48,697 nt of DNA, from the NCBI GenBank assembly GCA_002694885.1, contig NZNM01000082.1, positions 1-48,697 of the forward strand. Reading direction: 5' to 3'. This document shows, in pieces, positions 8,131-17,424 of the stretch. The DNA is from Opitutaceae bacterium (GTDB lineage Bacteria; Verrucomicrobiota; Verrucomicrobiia; Opitutales; Opitutaceae). The position numbers and the translations under genes were made by a program. The notes under the pieces were generated by a model. The model did no database searches. It was not told the origin of the DNA and saw nothing but the letters and a program-made list of their open reading frames with translations. The number at the start of each line of letters is the position of its first letter. Position 1 is the stretch's first letter.

Positions 8131-9156
8131 TCATAGCATGAGTCGATGATCGATCGCTTGACAGCCAACGATTGCTGCAGCGCCGAGGATATCGTGAGCC
8201 GTAGCCCCTCTACTGATCTCCGCTGCTGGACTGTTCAATCCCATGATTATTTGCCCATACTTGTTAGCTCCGGATAGGAGATGTATCAGTTTGGAGGCGA
8301 TATTGCCGCTATTCAGATCGGGAAATATGAGGATATTCGCCTGTCCAGCCACGGGACTCTCTTCGGTATCTTTGATCAATGCGGTTGCTCGATCCAGAGC
8401 CGCATCCACCTGCAAATCCCCATCAATATCGACATCAAACCCAACGTGTCGGGCCTTCTCCTTGGCGATAGCTGTCGCTTCCTGGACTTTGGCGATCTCT
8501 GGACGACGTGGATTGCCGTGGGTAGTGTAGCTTAGCATGGCAACCTTGGGCCGAGCATCCGTCAAGTGATGGGCGAGCGAAGCCGTTGTAATTGCTATAT
8601 CAGCTAGTTGTTCGGGGGTGGGGTCTGGTATGACTCCGCAGTCGCCCAAAAATAGGGCCCCATGGATACCGACTTCTTTGGCTTCCATGTCGATCAGGAG
8701 AAGGGAAGACGCGGTTTTGACTCCTGGCTGCGTACCGACGATTTGAAAAAGGGCGCGCAACGCGCTGGAGGCCCGAGTCGTTGCTCCGGATATCAACGCC
8801 TCCGCTTGGTTGCGACGAAGCATGAGCGTAGCGAAAATGGGCGATTCGGCTGCTCTGGATCGGAGTTCATCTTCCGTAAGGGATTGAAATTTTGGAAGCG
8901 ACTTTAGGTCCTCGCAAAAAAGATCTATGTCGCTACTTCGGGCGGGTTCAATAATCCGTATTCCCTTGGTTGCTATCCCCAGTTTCTCGGCGGTTTCTTT
9001 GACAAGGCTGCGATCGCCCAGGAGAAACGGGACCCCCATTTTTCGCGTCACTATTTGTCGAGCCGCTTGCAATACACGGGGATCGGTGCCATCGGTGAAT
9101 ACGAATCGCTTAGGATGGGTCTGCAGTTTGCCGATCAAAGTTTCTATTAAATTCAT
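8131..9156 (-). CDS. pta: Phosphate acetyltransferase (short form)
   Basis: A 341-residue phosphotransacetylase that interconverts acetyl-CoA + phosphate with acetyl phosphate + CoA in the cytosol. Its length equals the catalytic domain alone (short Pta, about 330 residues). Visible family features are the N-terminal FTDGTDPRVLQAA, ALISGATTRASSALRALF, the VAMLSYTTHG stretch and ILIFPDLNSGNIASKL near the C-terminus with the conserved PDLNSGN. The P-loop/DRTGG half is the next gene on the same strand. No acetate kinase (ackA) is in the window, so the acetyl-phosphate user lies elsewhere. The start is ATG 9156. murJ is divergent, 193 bases away. Confidence 0.92.
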   Translation of the reverse strand: MNLIETLIGKLQTHPKRFVFTDGTDPRVLQAARQIVTRKMGVPFLLGDRSLVKETAEKLGIATKGIRIIEPARSSDIDLFCEDLKSLPKFQSLTEDELRSRAAESPIFATLMLRRNQAEALISGATTRASSALRALFQIVGTQPGVKTASSLLLIDMEAKEVGIHGALFLGDCGVIPDPTPEQLADIAITTASLAHHLTDARPKVAMLSYTTHGNPRRPEIAKVQEATAIAKEKARHVGFDVDIDGDLQVDAALDRATALIKDTEESPVAGQANILIFPDLNSGNIASKLIHLLSGANKYGQIIMGLNSPAAEISRGATAHDILGAAAIVGCQAIDHRLML

Positions 9157-9349
9157 TGGAAAGAGTTATATCGCTAATGAGTCAGCGGGTCGGCCGGAAG
9201 GTTCGTACATTGGCAGCGTTGATCATAAGGGCAGAGTTGTGATGCTTGGGACTGGAAAGCTAGAATCGTGCCGAAGCCTGTCAATGTTGGGAATGCGATT
9301 GGGTGCCAAATGTCTTGCTCGCAGGGCCTCTTTGCCTGTCAACTAAGGC

Positions 9350-10912
9350 ATGTCTAAAATGCTGGGGCAGATGGGCGTGGTATCCGCTATGACCTTGTTA
9401 TCGCGCGTATTTGGCCTGTTCCGTGATATGTTGATTACGGCAGTTTTCGGGACGAGTTTGCTGAATTCGGCATTCACCGCGGCATTTGCGCTTCCCAGTT
9501 TGTTTAGGCGTTTGCTCGGGGAAGGGGCGCTGGCGGCGGCTTTGATGCCGAATCTTTCGGAAGAGATGGAATCCAAAGGGAAAGAAGCGGTATTTCAGTT
9601 GGTGAATAAAACGCTTTCCTGGCTATTGCTTGTATGCGTGTCTCTGGCTTTTATCGCTTATGGAATTCTTGATTGGCTCGAATCCAATTCAACGGAGGAA
9701 AATCGAGTGGTTGGCGCTCGACTTGCGAAGCTTGTATTCCCGTACATAATACCAGTTTGCTTGGCAGCGATGCTTTCAGCCGTATTGAATATGCTGGGAC
9801 GATTTGGCATTCCGGCGATGACTGCGGTTTGGCTTAATTGCAGCATGATGTTGTTTTTAGGAATTGGTGGTTGGTGGCTGGCGGAAAGCCAAGAGCAAAA
9901 AATGCTATTCCTATGTTTGGGCGTTTTGGTGGGCGGAGTGTTGCAATTCGTCGTTCCTGGCGTTGCCCTCGCTAGAGAGGGATGGAAACCGAAGTTCGAT
10001 TTCTCAGTATCCGGTAGATTAAGGTCGGTATTGTTTCTGACGCTTCCGGGGATTTTCGGAGCAGCATCTTACCAGCTGAATGTCATTGTCTCTCGTTTGC
10101 TGGCATTAGAGTTTAATGATTCTGGAGCAACTCTTATCTATTTGGCCAACAGGCTCGTTGAGTTGCCGTTGGGCATTTTCACCATCGCCATTGCCACGGT
10201 GGTGTTTCCAGCGATGTCGCGCTCGATTGCTCGTGGGAACAACGAAGACTATGGGAGAACGTGTCTCGAAGGAATATCCTTATCTATGATGCTGACGATA
10301 CCAGCAGCGATAGGGCTCATGGTTTTGGCCCCGGAGATCATTGCTACTTTATTCGAACGAGGAGCGTTTGGAGCATCCGATACGCGTGCGCTCGTTCCTA
10401 TTTTGATGATTTGCGCTGCAGGAATGCCGTTTTACGGATTTGTCTCCATCGAAACACGGGCCTTGTACGCTATGAAAGACGCCCGAACACCCGTTCGAGG
10501 CGCAGCATTGGCACTGATTGTGAACATCATTTTAAGCATTACATTATTGAAGGCTTTAAACCGCATCGAAGGGTTGGTTATAGCCAGCAACGCAGCGACG
10601 ATACTTCAAGGTGTGTATATGCACAGAGCGTTGGCGAGACAAGGTGGCAATGTTCGACTGAGAAGTATCATCTCTCCATTATCAAAGTTTGCGGTTGGCA
10701 GTTTATTGATGTTGCTGGTACTCATGGTTGTTAAAACAGGGTTGTTCCGTATTGGTTCAATCGCTCAAAGTCCATTGGCTGCATTGTTGGTTTCGGTGAC
10801 TATAGGGTCTGGGTTTTATTTTGCTTTCCTGAAGTGGCTGAAGATGGAAGAAATGAATGCCATTTTTAATGCGATCTTCAAACGAGGCGAAACTGGACGA
10901 TCGGACAAGTAG
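9350..10912 (+). CDS. murJ: Lipid II flippase MurJ
   Basis: A 520-residue polytopic MVF/MATE-like transporter that flips lipid II across the inner membrane for peptidoglycan synthesis. The N-terminus is diagnostic: LSRVFGLFRDMLITAVFG, then FALPSLFRRLLGEGALAAA, both hallmark MurJ motifs with the essential Arg residues. About 14 hydrophobic helices follow, and the length matches the family (about 510). The start is ATG 9350, just after a TAA in the upstream sequence. A GlcD-type oxidase gene follows 6 bases after the stop and may be co-transcribed. The 193-base region upstream, shared with pta, shows no feature I recognise. Confidence 0.93.
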   Translation: MSKMLGQMGVVSAMTLLSRVFGLFRDMLITAVFGTSLLNSAFTAAFALPSLFRRLLGEGALAAALMPNLSEEMESKGKEAVFQLVNKTLSWLLLVCVSLAFIAYGILDWLESNSTEENRVVGARLAKLVFPYIIPVCLAAMLSAVLNMLGRFGIPAMTAVWLNCSMMLFLGIGGWWLAESQEQKMLFLCLGVLVGGVLQFVVPGVALAREGWKPKFDFSVSGRLRSVLFLTLPGIFGAASYQLNVIVSRLLALEFNDSGATLIYLANRLVELPLGIFTIAIATVVFPAMSRSIARGNNEDYGRTCLEGISLSMMLTIPAAIGLMVLAPEIIATLFERGAFGASDTRALVPILMICAAGMPFYGFVSIETRALYAMKDARTPVRGAALALIVNIILSITLLKALNRIEGLVIASNAATILQGVYMHRALARQGGNVRLRSIISPLSKFAVGSLLMLLVLMVVKTGLFRIGSIAQSPLAALLVSVTIGSGFYFAFLKWLKMEEMNAIFNAIFKRGETGRSDK

Positions 10913-10918
10913 ACTTTG

Positions 10919-12385
10919 ATGAAAACAACTCGGAAAAATCACTCTAGAGCGACCAGCGAATTGTTGAAGCTGCTGGGGCCGCGGAAAGTTTTTCGTGACG
11001 GAGAACGCAAGTTCATGGCGTCATTTGATAGTGGTAAATTGTCGTACGAGTATGCTGCTTTGGTTTGCACTCGATCGGATACGGACGTGGAAAAAGTTCT
11101 TCGATTGGCAAATCGCTACAGCGTTCCAGTTACCACTCGCGGAGCGGGAACGTCATTAACTGGTTCCGCGAGTCCTGTCCATGGCGGTTGGGTATTGGAT
11201 ACATCCCCGATGAAGCGAATTGCGATACGGAAAGAGAAGTCGATGGCCGTTGTCCAGCCGGGAGCCGTTATCGGGGAGTTGCAGAGAAAGGCTGAAGACG
11301 AGGGACTTTTCTACCCACCGGATCCGTCATCGTTGAAATACTGTACGGTCGGGGGAAATATTGCCTGCAACGCTGGAGGAATGCGTTGCGCTAAGTACGG
11401 AGTAACTCGTGATTTCGTTGTCGCTTTGGAGGGCTATCTCCCTAGTGGCGATAAAGTGTCGTGGGGTGGCGAATACAAAAAATTCGCTACTGGATACAAT
11501 ATTCGGGACTTGTGGATAGGCAGTGAAGGAACGCTTGGCGTAATCACCAAGGCGGTTTTACGGCTAATTCCTAAACCAGAAGCCACGTGGACGTGCGTAG
11601 CAGCGTTTTCTACCGAGAAGCGAGCGCTGCGGGCTGTCAAGGCGATGCTTAAAAGCGGACTGACTCCCTCAATCCTCGAATATCTTGATGAGGGATCGAT
11701 TTATTGCGCAGAGGAGATAGCCGGGATTCGCCTCTTCAAGGAAGTCGGCGGCAAGCCTCTTTTATTGATTGAGTTCGATGGGAGCGCGGTAGAGTTGCGA
11801 CAAGTGAAACGCTCAATAAAAGAGTGGGTCAATGAATGGGCTCTGGCGTTCAAGGCAGCTCGAAATGAAAACGAAGCGCATAACCTTTGGGAGGTCCGTC
11901 GCAAGTGCAGCGGAGCGATGTTCGCTCTCGGAAAAGACAAGCTTAATGAAGACATCGTAGTACCGCTGGAGAGCCAGTTAAAGCTTTCGGATGAGATCAA
12001 ACGTCTCCGCAAAACGTGGAAACTGCCTATGCCTACTTTTGGGCATGCGGCGGATGGAAACTTTCACGTTAACATCATGTTTGATCGAGCGAATCCAGAA
12101 GAGCGCTCTCGAGCCGAACAAGCCGTCAAGGACTTGATGCGCACAGTCGTAAAATTGGGCGGGACGATTTCCGGAGAGCATGGCATTGGTCTGGCCAAAT
12201 CGCCTTTCCTGAGAATTGCCCGATCAGAAGCTGAGATCGAAGCCATGTTAGCTATCAAACGAGCGCTAGACCCAAAGGCAATTTTGAATCCCGGAAAGGT
12301 GTTTCACCCGTATGAAGTGTGGGACAAGACTCCCGTCAGCGTTCCGCTGCCCTGGGACAAAAAACCGATTCTCAAGACAGGCTAG
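10919..12385 (+). CDS. FAD-linked oxidase, GlcD/D-lactate dehydrogenase type
   Basis: A 488-residue flavoprotein of the vanillyl-alcohol-oxidase fold, probably oxidising a 2-hydroxy acid such as glycolate or D-lactate and passing electrons to the respiratory chain. The FAD-binding domain (about residues 40-180) contains VPVTTRGAGTSLTGSA, YPPDPSS, VGGNIACNAGG and WIGSEGTLGVIT. The C-terminal cap domain carries GHAADGNFHVN and SGEHGIGLAK (about residue 419), family metal/substrate-site motifs. No iron-sulphur partner (GlcF type) is adjacent. I use ATG 10919; a TTG three bases upstream is possible. It lies 6 bases after murJ and converges on serC. Substrate specificity cannot be told. Confidence 0.85.
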   Translation: MKTTRKNHSRATSELLKLLGPRKVFRDGERKFMASFDSGKLSYEYAALVCTRSDTDVEKVLRLANRYSVPVTTRGAGTSLTGSASPVHGGWVLDTSPMKRIAIRKEKSMAVVQPGAVIGELQRKAEDEGLFYPPDPSSLKYCTVGGNIACNAGGMRCAKYGVTRDFVVALEGYLPSGDKVSWGGEYKKFATGYNIRDLWIGSEGTLGVITKAVLRLIPKPEATWTCVAAFSTEKRALRAVKAMLKSGLTPSILEYLDEGSIYCAEEIAGIRLFKEVGGKPLLLIEFDGSAVELRQVKRSIKEWVNEWALAFKAARNENEAHNLWEVRRKCSGAMFALGKDKLNEDIVVPLESQLKLSDEIKRLRKTWKLPMPTFGHAADGNFHVNIMFDRANPEERSRAEQAVKDLMRTVVKLGGTISGEHGIGLAKSPFLRIARSEAEIEAMLAIKRALDPKAILNPGKVFHPYEVWDKTPVSVPLPWDKKPILKTG

Positions 12386-12400
12386 GGGAACTTTTTAATT

Positions 12401-13549
12401 TTAGCTGTTCTTGATTTCCTGATATGCCCAATCGATCCACGGCAGGAGGGCTTCGGTATCTTGAGATTCGACGGTAGCTCCTCCCCAGATGCGAATTCCT
12501 GGAGGGGCGTCTCGGTATGAACCAAAGTCATAGGCGACATCCTCCTTCTCGATTAAAGCAACTAATTGCTTGGCTTTTTTCTGCTGCTCCTCGTCGGACA
12601 GCGATTGGTACCATGGGTCGGTGATACGCAGGCAAATGGACGTGTTCGATCGCTGGGAAGGGTCATTAGCCAGAAAGTCGATCCAATCTCGATCGGCGAC
12701 CCATTCTTCAACGACACGAAGATTCGAGTTGGATCGATCAATGAGCGCACTCAATCCGCCAATTCTTTCCGCCCAAAGGAGGCCATCGAGGGCGTCTTCA
12801 ACGCAAATCATTGAAACTGTATTGATAGTCGCTCCTTCAAAAATTCCTTTGATGAGTTTTCCTCCCTTAGCTAAGCGGAATATCTTGGGTAGTGGCCAAG
12901 GGGGAGAGTAGCTTTCAATACGAGCGACTGCCCTGGGGCTGAGGGCGATCATTCCGTGCGCCGCTTCTCCTCCCATAACTTTCTGCCAGGACCACGTGAC
13001 AACATCGAGTTTGCCCCAAGGCAAATCCATAGCGAATACCGCTGAAGTTGCATCGCATATAGCGAGCCCTTCGCGATCGGATGGTATCCAATCCCCATTG
13101 GGGACTTTTACTCCAGAAGTGGTGCCATTCCAGGTGAAAACAACGTCTTTGGTAAAATCAACAAGGTCGAGCTTCGGAAGCTCGCCGTAGTCGGCTATGC
13201 GTGTAGTGACGTCGTCGAGTTTGAGCTGCTTTTCGACATCGGTCACCCAACTAAGCCCGAAGGATTCCCAAGCTAGCATCTCGACGCCTCGCTGCCCGAG
13301 AAGATTCCAAAGAGCCATTTCTAGGGAGCCAGTGTCAGAAGCCGGCACGATTCCGCAAACATAGTCGTGCGGAATTCCTAAGATCGACTTCGATCGATCA
13401 ATCACATCTTTGATCCGGGCCTTCGCGCCTTTGGAACGGTGGGATCTCCCTACGAGAGCGCCTTCGATGCTAGTTGGTGACCAGTCTGGGCGCTTGCTGC
13501 AAGGCCCAGAAGAGAAATATGGGCGATTTGGTTTGAGCTCGGGTTTCAT
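12401..13549 (-). CDS. serC: Phosphoserine aminotransferase
   Basis: A class V PLP aminotransferase of 382 residues that converts 3-phosphohydroxypyruvate and glutamate to phosphoserine, the second step of serine synthesis. The N-terminus [12 protein letters not shown], the [14 protein letters not shown] stretch, D166 in [11 protein letters not shown] and the Schiff-base lysine K190 in [14 protein letters not shown] fit the alphaproteobacterial/archaeal-type SerC subfamily, not the classical E. coli type (which has GPAxLP). The start is ATG 13549. surE lies 89 bases upstream on the same strand, so serC may have its own promoter or be second in a surE-serC unit. It converges on the glcD-like gene with a 15-base gap. 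Confidence 0.88.
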   Translation of the reverse strand: MKPELKPNRPYFSSGPCSKRPDWSPTSIEGALVGRSHRSKGAKARIKDVIDRSKSILGIPHDYVCGIVPASDTGSLEMALWNLLGQRGVEMLAWESFGLSWVTDVEKQLKLDDVTTRIADYGELPKLDLVDFTKDVVFTWNGTTSGVKVPNGDWIPSDREGLAICDATSAVFAMDLPWGKLDVVTWSWQKVMGGEAAHGMIALSPRAVARIESYSPPWPLPKIFRLAKGGKLIKGIFEGATINTVSMICVEDALDGLLWAERIGGLSALIDRSNSNLRVVEEWVADRDWIDFLANDPSQRSNTSICLRITDPWYQSLSDEEQQKKAKQLVALIEKEDVAYDFGSYRDAPPGIRIWGGATVESQDTEALLPWIDWAYQEIKNS

Positions 13550-13638
13550 GCTTTCGGTTTTAGAACGCAGCTAGTATGCCGAGTGGAAATGACTGTCAAT
13601 ACCGTCAAGCGATTAATATCACTGTATGATAAAAACGA

Positions 13639-14403
13639 CTACTGGCACAAATTAGAATAGTCGAATATCGTGTGGCTTATATCCCCATTGTGTACAGTTT
13701 CTCGATCAGTCGGTTTGCTTTGGGAGTTTCGCGTTTCCAAGGGCTTATAACAGAATCGAAATTGGTTACCGTCTCGTTCAAACAGTGGTTGGGAAATTGT
13801 GTGCGCAGTCCGACTTCTAACGAATCTAGCTGCATCCAAATTGTCGGTGGGGAAATTGATCGAATGCACTTGCCCATACTGAGGTCGATGCTTTTCAAAA
13901 AATGAATCCAGGAATGAGCCAAGCAAGGCGGAGGCTTGGTCCACGTGAGATTGGATGTCGGAATCAAGTTCTCTTCTAGCGTGATCGACTCGCTGAAAAC
14001 GGTTGGGATCGAGATACATAGACGCGGCGATTGCTGGAATGTCATGCAAGGCCCCTTCGAGAGCCGCTCCTATTGTTCCAGACGAGGCAACGAAACTTAG
14101 ACCGGCATTGTGACCAATATTAATTCCTGATAGAACAAGATCTGGGGGCTCAGGACATAAGTAGCCTAGGGCGATATTGACGCAATCGCTGGGCGTACCT
14201 GTCAGACTGTAGGCGGGACAGGAAAATTGATCGTGGACTTCAGCCAAATCAATTCGTCCTCGTCGCGTCATCGCTCTTCCAATCCAGCTCTGCTCGTCAG
14301 ACGGAGCAACCACGATAGTGTCGTGGCTAGCGGCCACGGTTTTCGCGAGGGAATAGAGGAAGGGCGACTGGATGCCGTCATCGTTTGTTACAAGGATCTT
14401 CAT
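13639..14403 (-). CDS. surE: 5'/3'-nucleotidase SurE
   Basis: A 254-residue metal-dependent nucleotidase that dephosphorylates nucleoside monophosphates, associated with stationary-phase survival. The metal site is complete: VTNDDGI (D8, D9), APSDEQSW (S39) and SGINIGHN (N95), the same numbering as characterised SurE proteins. GTPSDCVNIAL and SSGTIGAALEG are further family motifs. The start is ATG 14403. A strong minus-strand terminator lies just upstream (14420-14447), so surE is separated from pnp and must use a promoter in the short 14404-14420 stretch or depend on read-through. The C-terminus is a little divergent but not truncated. Confidence 0.9.
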   Translation of the reverse strand: MKILVTNDDGIQSPFLYSLAKTVAASHDTIVVAPSDEQSWIGRAMTRRGRIDLAEVHDQFSCPAYSLTGTPSDCVNIALGYLCPEPPDLVLSGINIGHNAGLSFVASSGTIGAALEGALHDIPAIAASMYLDPNRFQRVDHARRELDSDIQSHVDQASALLGSFLDSFFEKHRPQYGQVHSINFPTDNLDAARFVRSRTAHTISQPLFERDGNQFRFCYKPLETRNSQSKPTDRETVHNGDISHTIFDYSNLCQ

Positions 14404-14419
14404 GAGTTAACGAGAGCTG

Positions 14420-14447
14420 AAAAAGGCCAGAGTAGTGTACTCTGGCC
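14420..14447 (-). terminator. Rho-independent terminator after pnp
   Basis: Perfect 10-bp inverted repeat (14425-14434 with 14438-14447) with a 3-base loop. On the minus strand it is followed directly by five T residues (14424-14420). It lies 35 bases beyond the pnp stop codon and 17 bases before the surE start, so it should end the rpsO-pnp transcript. Confidence 0.9.
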
Positions 14448-14481
14448 TCGTTGGTTGAGACAAATCAGATACGGGGATCGA

Positions 14482-15594
14482 CTAAGCAGTTTCCGCGGGC
14501 TCCTTTTCAGATTCGGAATCGGAAGATTCCTCTTCTTTTGCAGCTTTGCGAGCTTCAAGCTCTTCGAGAGCGGCCCGCCTGCTCAAGCGTACGCGACCTT
14601 TCTCATCGATGCCGATACACTTGACGACCATTTCGTCGCCAGGCTTGCAGACGTCCTCGGTACGTTTGACCCGGAAGTCGGCAAGTTCGGAAATATGAAC
14701 GAGTCCTTCTTGTCCGGGAAGGGCTTCTACAAAGCATCCGAACTCCTTCACGCCTTTGACGATTCCACGGTAGATTTTACCTTCCTCGATTTCACCACAA
14801 GCGAGGTCAATTTCCTGAATCGCCCGATTCATAGCCTCTTCACTGGTAGCGTAGATGTTAACCTTGCCGCTATTGTCTTCGTCGATGTCGACTTGAGCCC
14901 CTGTGATTTCTACGATCCGGCGAATGTTCTTTCCACCTGGGCCGATGAGGGCGCCGATCTTCTCAGGATTGATTTGGATCGAAGTAATTCTAGGAGCGTT
15001 CTCGCTGACGTTTTCACGAGGCTTGTCGATAGTCTCGGCCATAGAATCCAGAATGGCCAAACGGGCTTCTCGCGATTGGGCAACGGAGTCTCTCACTAAG
15101 TCGAAAGGAAGACCATTTATCTTCAGATCGAGCTGAAAACCGGTTATGCCATTGCGCGTTCCTGCGATCTTAAAGTCCATGTCGCCAAAATGGTCTTCCT
15201 CGCCGAGAATATCCGTCAGAATAACGCTCTTAGCAATTTTGCCTTCTTCATCGTTTTCCGTTACGAGACCGCACGAAATTCCAGCGACGGGATCAGCGAT
15301 GGGAACCCCAGCGTCCATGAGGGCCAAGCATCCACCGCAAATAGAAGCCATCGAAGTGGAACCATTGGAAGCCATGACCTCTGAGACTATCCGTATCGTA
15401 TAGGCAAAATGGGTCTTCGGCGGGCACAACCGGGAGCAGAGAGCGCTCAGCCAAGGCTCCATGGCCGATTTCCCTGCGTCCAGTAAAACCAAATCTTCCC
15501 GCCTCGCCAACGGAAAACGGAGGGAAGTTGTAGTGGAGCATGAAGGACTTTGATTCTGGGCCACCAGTGACGCCGTCCAGTCGTTGAGCTTCAT
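14482..15594 (-). CDS. pnp: Polynucleotide phosphorylase, C-terminal part (frameshifted)
   Basis: This frame holds the rest of PNPase after a frameshift. Homology begins at about 15412 with [11 protein letters not shown] and continues through the second RNase PH core ([18 protein letters not shown], the [10 protein letters not shown] active-site region), a KH domain ([17 protein letters not shown]) and an S1 domain ([17 protein letters not shown]), ending in an acidic Glu/Ser tail. The first 60 or so residues of this open frame (15594-15413) do not look like PNPase; they are the out-of-frame shadow of the N-terminal part. Removing one base restores a single 729-residue protein, the normal PNPase length. 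On its own this part has no plausible start codon with homology, so it is probably untranslated unless frameshifting occurs. Confidence 0.8.
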   Translation of the reverse strand: MKLNDWTASLVAQNQSPSCSTTTSLRFPLARREDLVLLDAGKSAMEPWLSALCSRLCPPKTHFAYTIRIVSEVMASNGSTSMASICGGCLALMDAGVPIADPVAGISCGLVTENDEEGKIAKSVILTDILGEEDHFGDMDFKIAGTRNGITGFQLDLKINGLPFDLVRDSVAQSREARLAILDSMAETIDKPRENVSENAPRITSIQINPEKIGALIGPGGKNIRRIVEITGAQVDIDEDNSGKVNIYATSEEAMNRAIQEIDLACGEIEEGKIYRGIVKGVKEFGCFVEALPGQEGLVHISELADFRVKRTEDVCKPGDEMVVKCIGIDEKGRVRLSRRAALEELEARKAAKEEESSDSESEKEPAETA

Positions 15595-16672
15595 TGGTCG
15601 GTCCTAGTGTAGCGAATACGAGCGCCTGGGTTTCGCCACGCGAGAATAGGGCGGATCCGTGAACACGTGGAACGAGTCCCACTTCGCTCTTTAGTTCACG
15701 CAGCTCTCCGGGGCCGCGGCCTCCGGATCTCTCTCCCGACGCCAATATTGGAGCCCTATAAGCTACTTCTTGAAGCTCTTCCATGGCCATAGAGAGCTGA
15801 GCGGGGTTGTAGTCGTCTTCGCCAAGCTTTTCTTTCAAAGCTTCCTCGGCTTTATCCTTTAGCTCGTCGATAGCGGCATTGCGATCCTGCTTGTCGCCAA
15901 TGCGCGTCGCGCTAGCGATGCCTTCGCCAATGAGGTCTTCGACAAAGCACTTAATTTCCGGATCCAGAACGACGAGCGGAAATTCCGCTTTCGCTTTCCC
16001 GGCGATTGAAACGAGTTCTTCGATGCCAGCGATAACCGGCTGAATGGCCTCGTGGGCGAATTCTAGGGCAGCGATGAAGTCGTCTTCAGGTAGCTGAGCA
16101 GCGCTTCCCTCTATCATCAGCATGTCGGTCTTGGTGCCAACGTATATGAGATCTAGATCGGAAGAGTACTGGTCTTCAACTGTCGGATTCACAACAAATT
16201 CGCCGTCGATGCGTCCCACGCGAACAGCTCCGATAGGGCCGTTCCAAGGAATGTCGGAAATCGCCAAGGCAGCCGACGCTCCATTAATCATGGAGATATC
16301 TGGCTCATTGGACTTATCGGTCGAAAGCAGAAAACCGATAATTTGAACTTCGTTTAGAAATCCTTTTGGAAACAAGGGCCGACAGGGTCGATCGCACAAA
16401 CGCGAGGTCAGAATCTCCTTTTCCGTGGGTCGGGCTTCGCGCTTGAAGTAGCCGCCGGGAATCCTTCCAGCCGCGGAGAATTTCTCGCGATAGTCAACGG
16501 TAAGCGGGAACCAGTCTTGGCCTTCCCGGACAGTGTTGGCGGCTGTGGCTGAGACGAATACGCAGGTTTCGCCTACGGTGATGGTGACGGAGCCGCTGGC
16601 GAGTTGAGCCAGATCTCCGGTTGAGATGGTCATGTTTAGATCATCAATCGTTACACTATGTTTTTGTATCAT
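15293..16672 (-). CDS. pnp: Polynucleotide phosphorylase, N-terminal part (frameshifted)
   Basis: N-terminal portion of the 3'-5' exoribonuclease PNPase, which degrades mRNA phosphorolytically and is the core of the degradosome. True PNPase sequence runs from ATG 16672 to about residue 420: the first RNase PH domain ([35 protein letters not shown]), the all-alpha linker, and the start of the second RNase PH domain ([34 protein letters not shown]). After PAED near 15413 the frame shifts at CCC-A-TTTT on the minus strand; the remaining 39 or so residues are out of frame. It follows rpsO, the classical rpsO-pnp arrangement, with a 273-base gap that holds a strong hairpin. Confidence 0.85.
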   Translation of the reverse strand: MIQKHSVTIDDLNMTISTGDLAQLASGSVTITVGETCVFVSATAANTVREGQDWFPLTVDYREKFSAAGRIPGGYFKREARPTEKEILTSRLCDRPCRPLFPKGFLNEVQIIGFLLSTDKSNEPDISMINGASAALAISDIPWNGPIGAVRVGRIDGEFVVNPTVEDQYSSDLDLIYVGTKTDMLMIEGSAAQLPEDDFIAALEFAHEAIQPVIAGIEELVSIAGKAKAEFPLVVLDPEIKCFVEDLIGEGIASATRIGDKQDRNAAIDELKDKAEEALKEKLGEDDYNPAQLSMAMEELQEVAYRAPILASGERSGGRGPGELRELKSEVGLVPRVHGSALFSRGETQALVFATLGPTNEAQRLDGVTGGPESKSFMLHYNFPPFSVGEAGRFGFTGRREIGHGALAERSLLPVVPAEDPFCLYDTDSLRGHGFQWFHFDGFYLRWMLGPHGRWGSHR

Positions 16673-16729
16673 TATTTTATTTACAGTGCTGCGACTAAAG
16701 CGATCTCGGCTGCGTAGAGAAATTTCAGG

Positions 16730-16755
16730 ATGAAATCTGCCGGTGGCGATTTCAT
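16730..16755 (-). promoter_or_regulatory. Hairpin in the rpsO-pnp intergenic region
   Basis: An 8-bp perfect stem (16730-16737 with 16748-16755) continues after a single bulged base with three G-C pairs (16739-16741 with 16745-16747) and a 3-base loop. No T-run follows on the minus strand, so it is not a simple terminator. It lies about 58 bases upstream of the pnp start. In E. coli the equivalent gap carries an RNase III hairpin through which PNPase represses its own synthesis; a similar role here is inference from position and structure. Confidence 0.5.
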
Positions 16756-16945
16756 GCGGAAATATCCCCGTCCGCCTGGATCGGCTTCGGACGCGTCATT
16801 TTAGTTTTTTGGTTGGTTAAAGAACAACGCTTCTATTGACGCGAACCAAGTATGGATTGCGGCAATGCCAGCGGATTTTGAGATGTCGTTTCCCTTTTCT
16901 GAATCAATTGAGTATTCCGGGAATCGATCTGGATGGCTAAATCCC

Positions 16946-17218
16946 CTACTTGCGGAGATTGAGCCGTTGAAGGAGTTCGTTGTACTTGCTGAGATCGTTT
17001 TTCTTCAAGTAGTTGAGAAGTTTGCGTCTCCGGCTAGTCATGGCGATGAGGCCACGGCGGGTGTGGAAGTCCTTCCGGTTTGCTCGAAGGTGCTCGGTCA
17101 AATGATTGATGCGAGCGGATAGTAGGGCGATTTGCACGTCGCAAGACCCCGTATCGGTATCGTGCGTCTTAAAGTCGCTGATTACCTTCGATTTATCGAT
17201 AGCTTTACTATGTGACAT
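16946..17218 (-). CDS. rpsO: 30S ribosomal protein S15
   Basis: A primary 16S rRNA-binding protein of the 30S platform. From ATG 17218 it has 90 residues, matching the family length of about 89. The core motifs are present: HDTDTGSCDVQIALLSARI, LTEHLRANRKDFHTRRGL and RRRKLLNYLKKND. A GTG at 17236 would add six residues; a GAGGG sequence lies 12 bases before that GTG, and I prefer the ATG because of length and N-terminal homology, with moderate certainty. pnp follows on the same strand. The leader (17246-17292) is able to fold into hairpins that could mediate S15 autoregulation. Confidence 0.93.
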   Translation of the reverse strand: MSHSKAIDKSKVISDFKTHDTDTGSCDVQIALLSARINHLTEHLRANRKDFHTRRGLIAMTSRRRKLLNYLKKNDLSKYNELLQRLNLRK

Positions 17219-17245
17219 ATTTTGATTTTCGCTCACGGAAATTGA

Positions 17246-17265
17246 GATCCCTCGTTTGAGAGACC
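17246..17265 (-). promoter_or_regulatory. Stem-loop in the rpsO leader
   Basis: On the minus strand an 8-bp stem with two G-U pairs (17265-17258 with 17253-17246) closes a 4-base loop and includes the GAGGG Shine-Dalgarno-like sequence. A second inverted repeat (17266-17271 with 17287-17292) lies just 5' of it. S15 is known to repress rpsO in several bacteria by binding structured leaders; whether this stem is such a site is inference. Confidence 0.4.
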
Positions 17266-17424
17266 GTTAGCCAAGCTCGTCGCTGAGCTAACCGCTAGTA
17301 CTCGATGGTTTGTCGAATTTCCCGCGGAAGAAAGCGCAATTTGACGCTGACTTCTAGCGTAAGAGCGATGACAAGAAGGGAATTTCTGCTCGGTGCAATA
17401 CTAAAATCCGTCTTTGGACGCTCG

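Noticed and set aside
14227-15099. Open frame of 290 codons on the plus strand across surE and pnp
   Set aside because: Antisense to two clearly conserved genes and spans the terminator between them; no recognisable protein features.
16769-16793. Inverted repeat between rpsO and pnp as the rpsO terminator
   Set aside because: The 6-bp stem is followed by a T-rich stretch only on the plus strand, while rpsO and pnp are on the minus strand.
16865-17122. 85-codon plus-strand frame over rpsO
   Set aside because: Shadow of the conserved S15 gene on the opposite strand.
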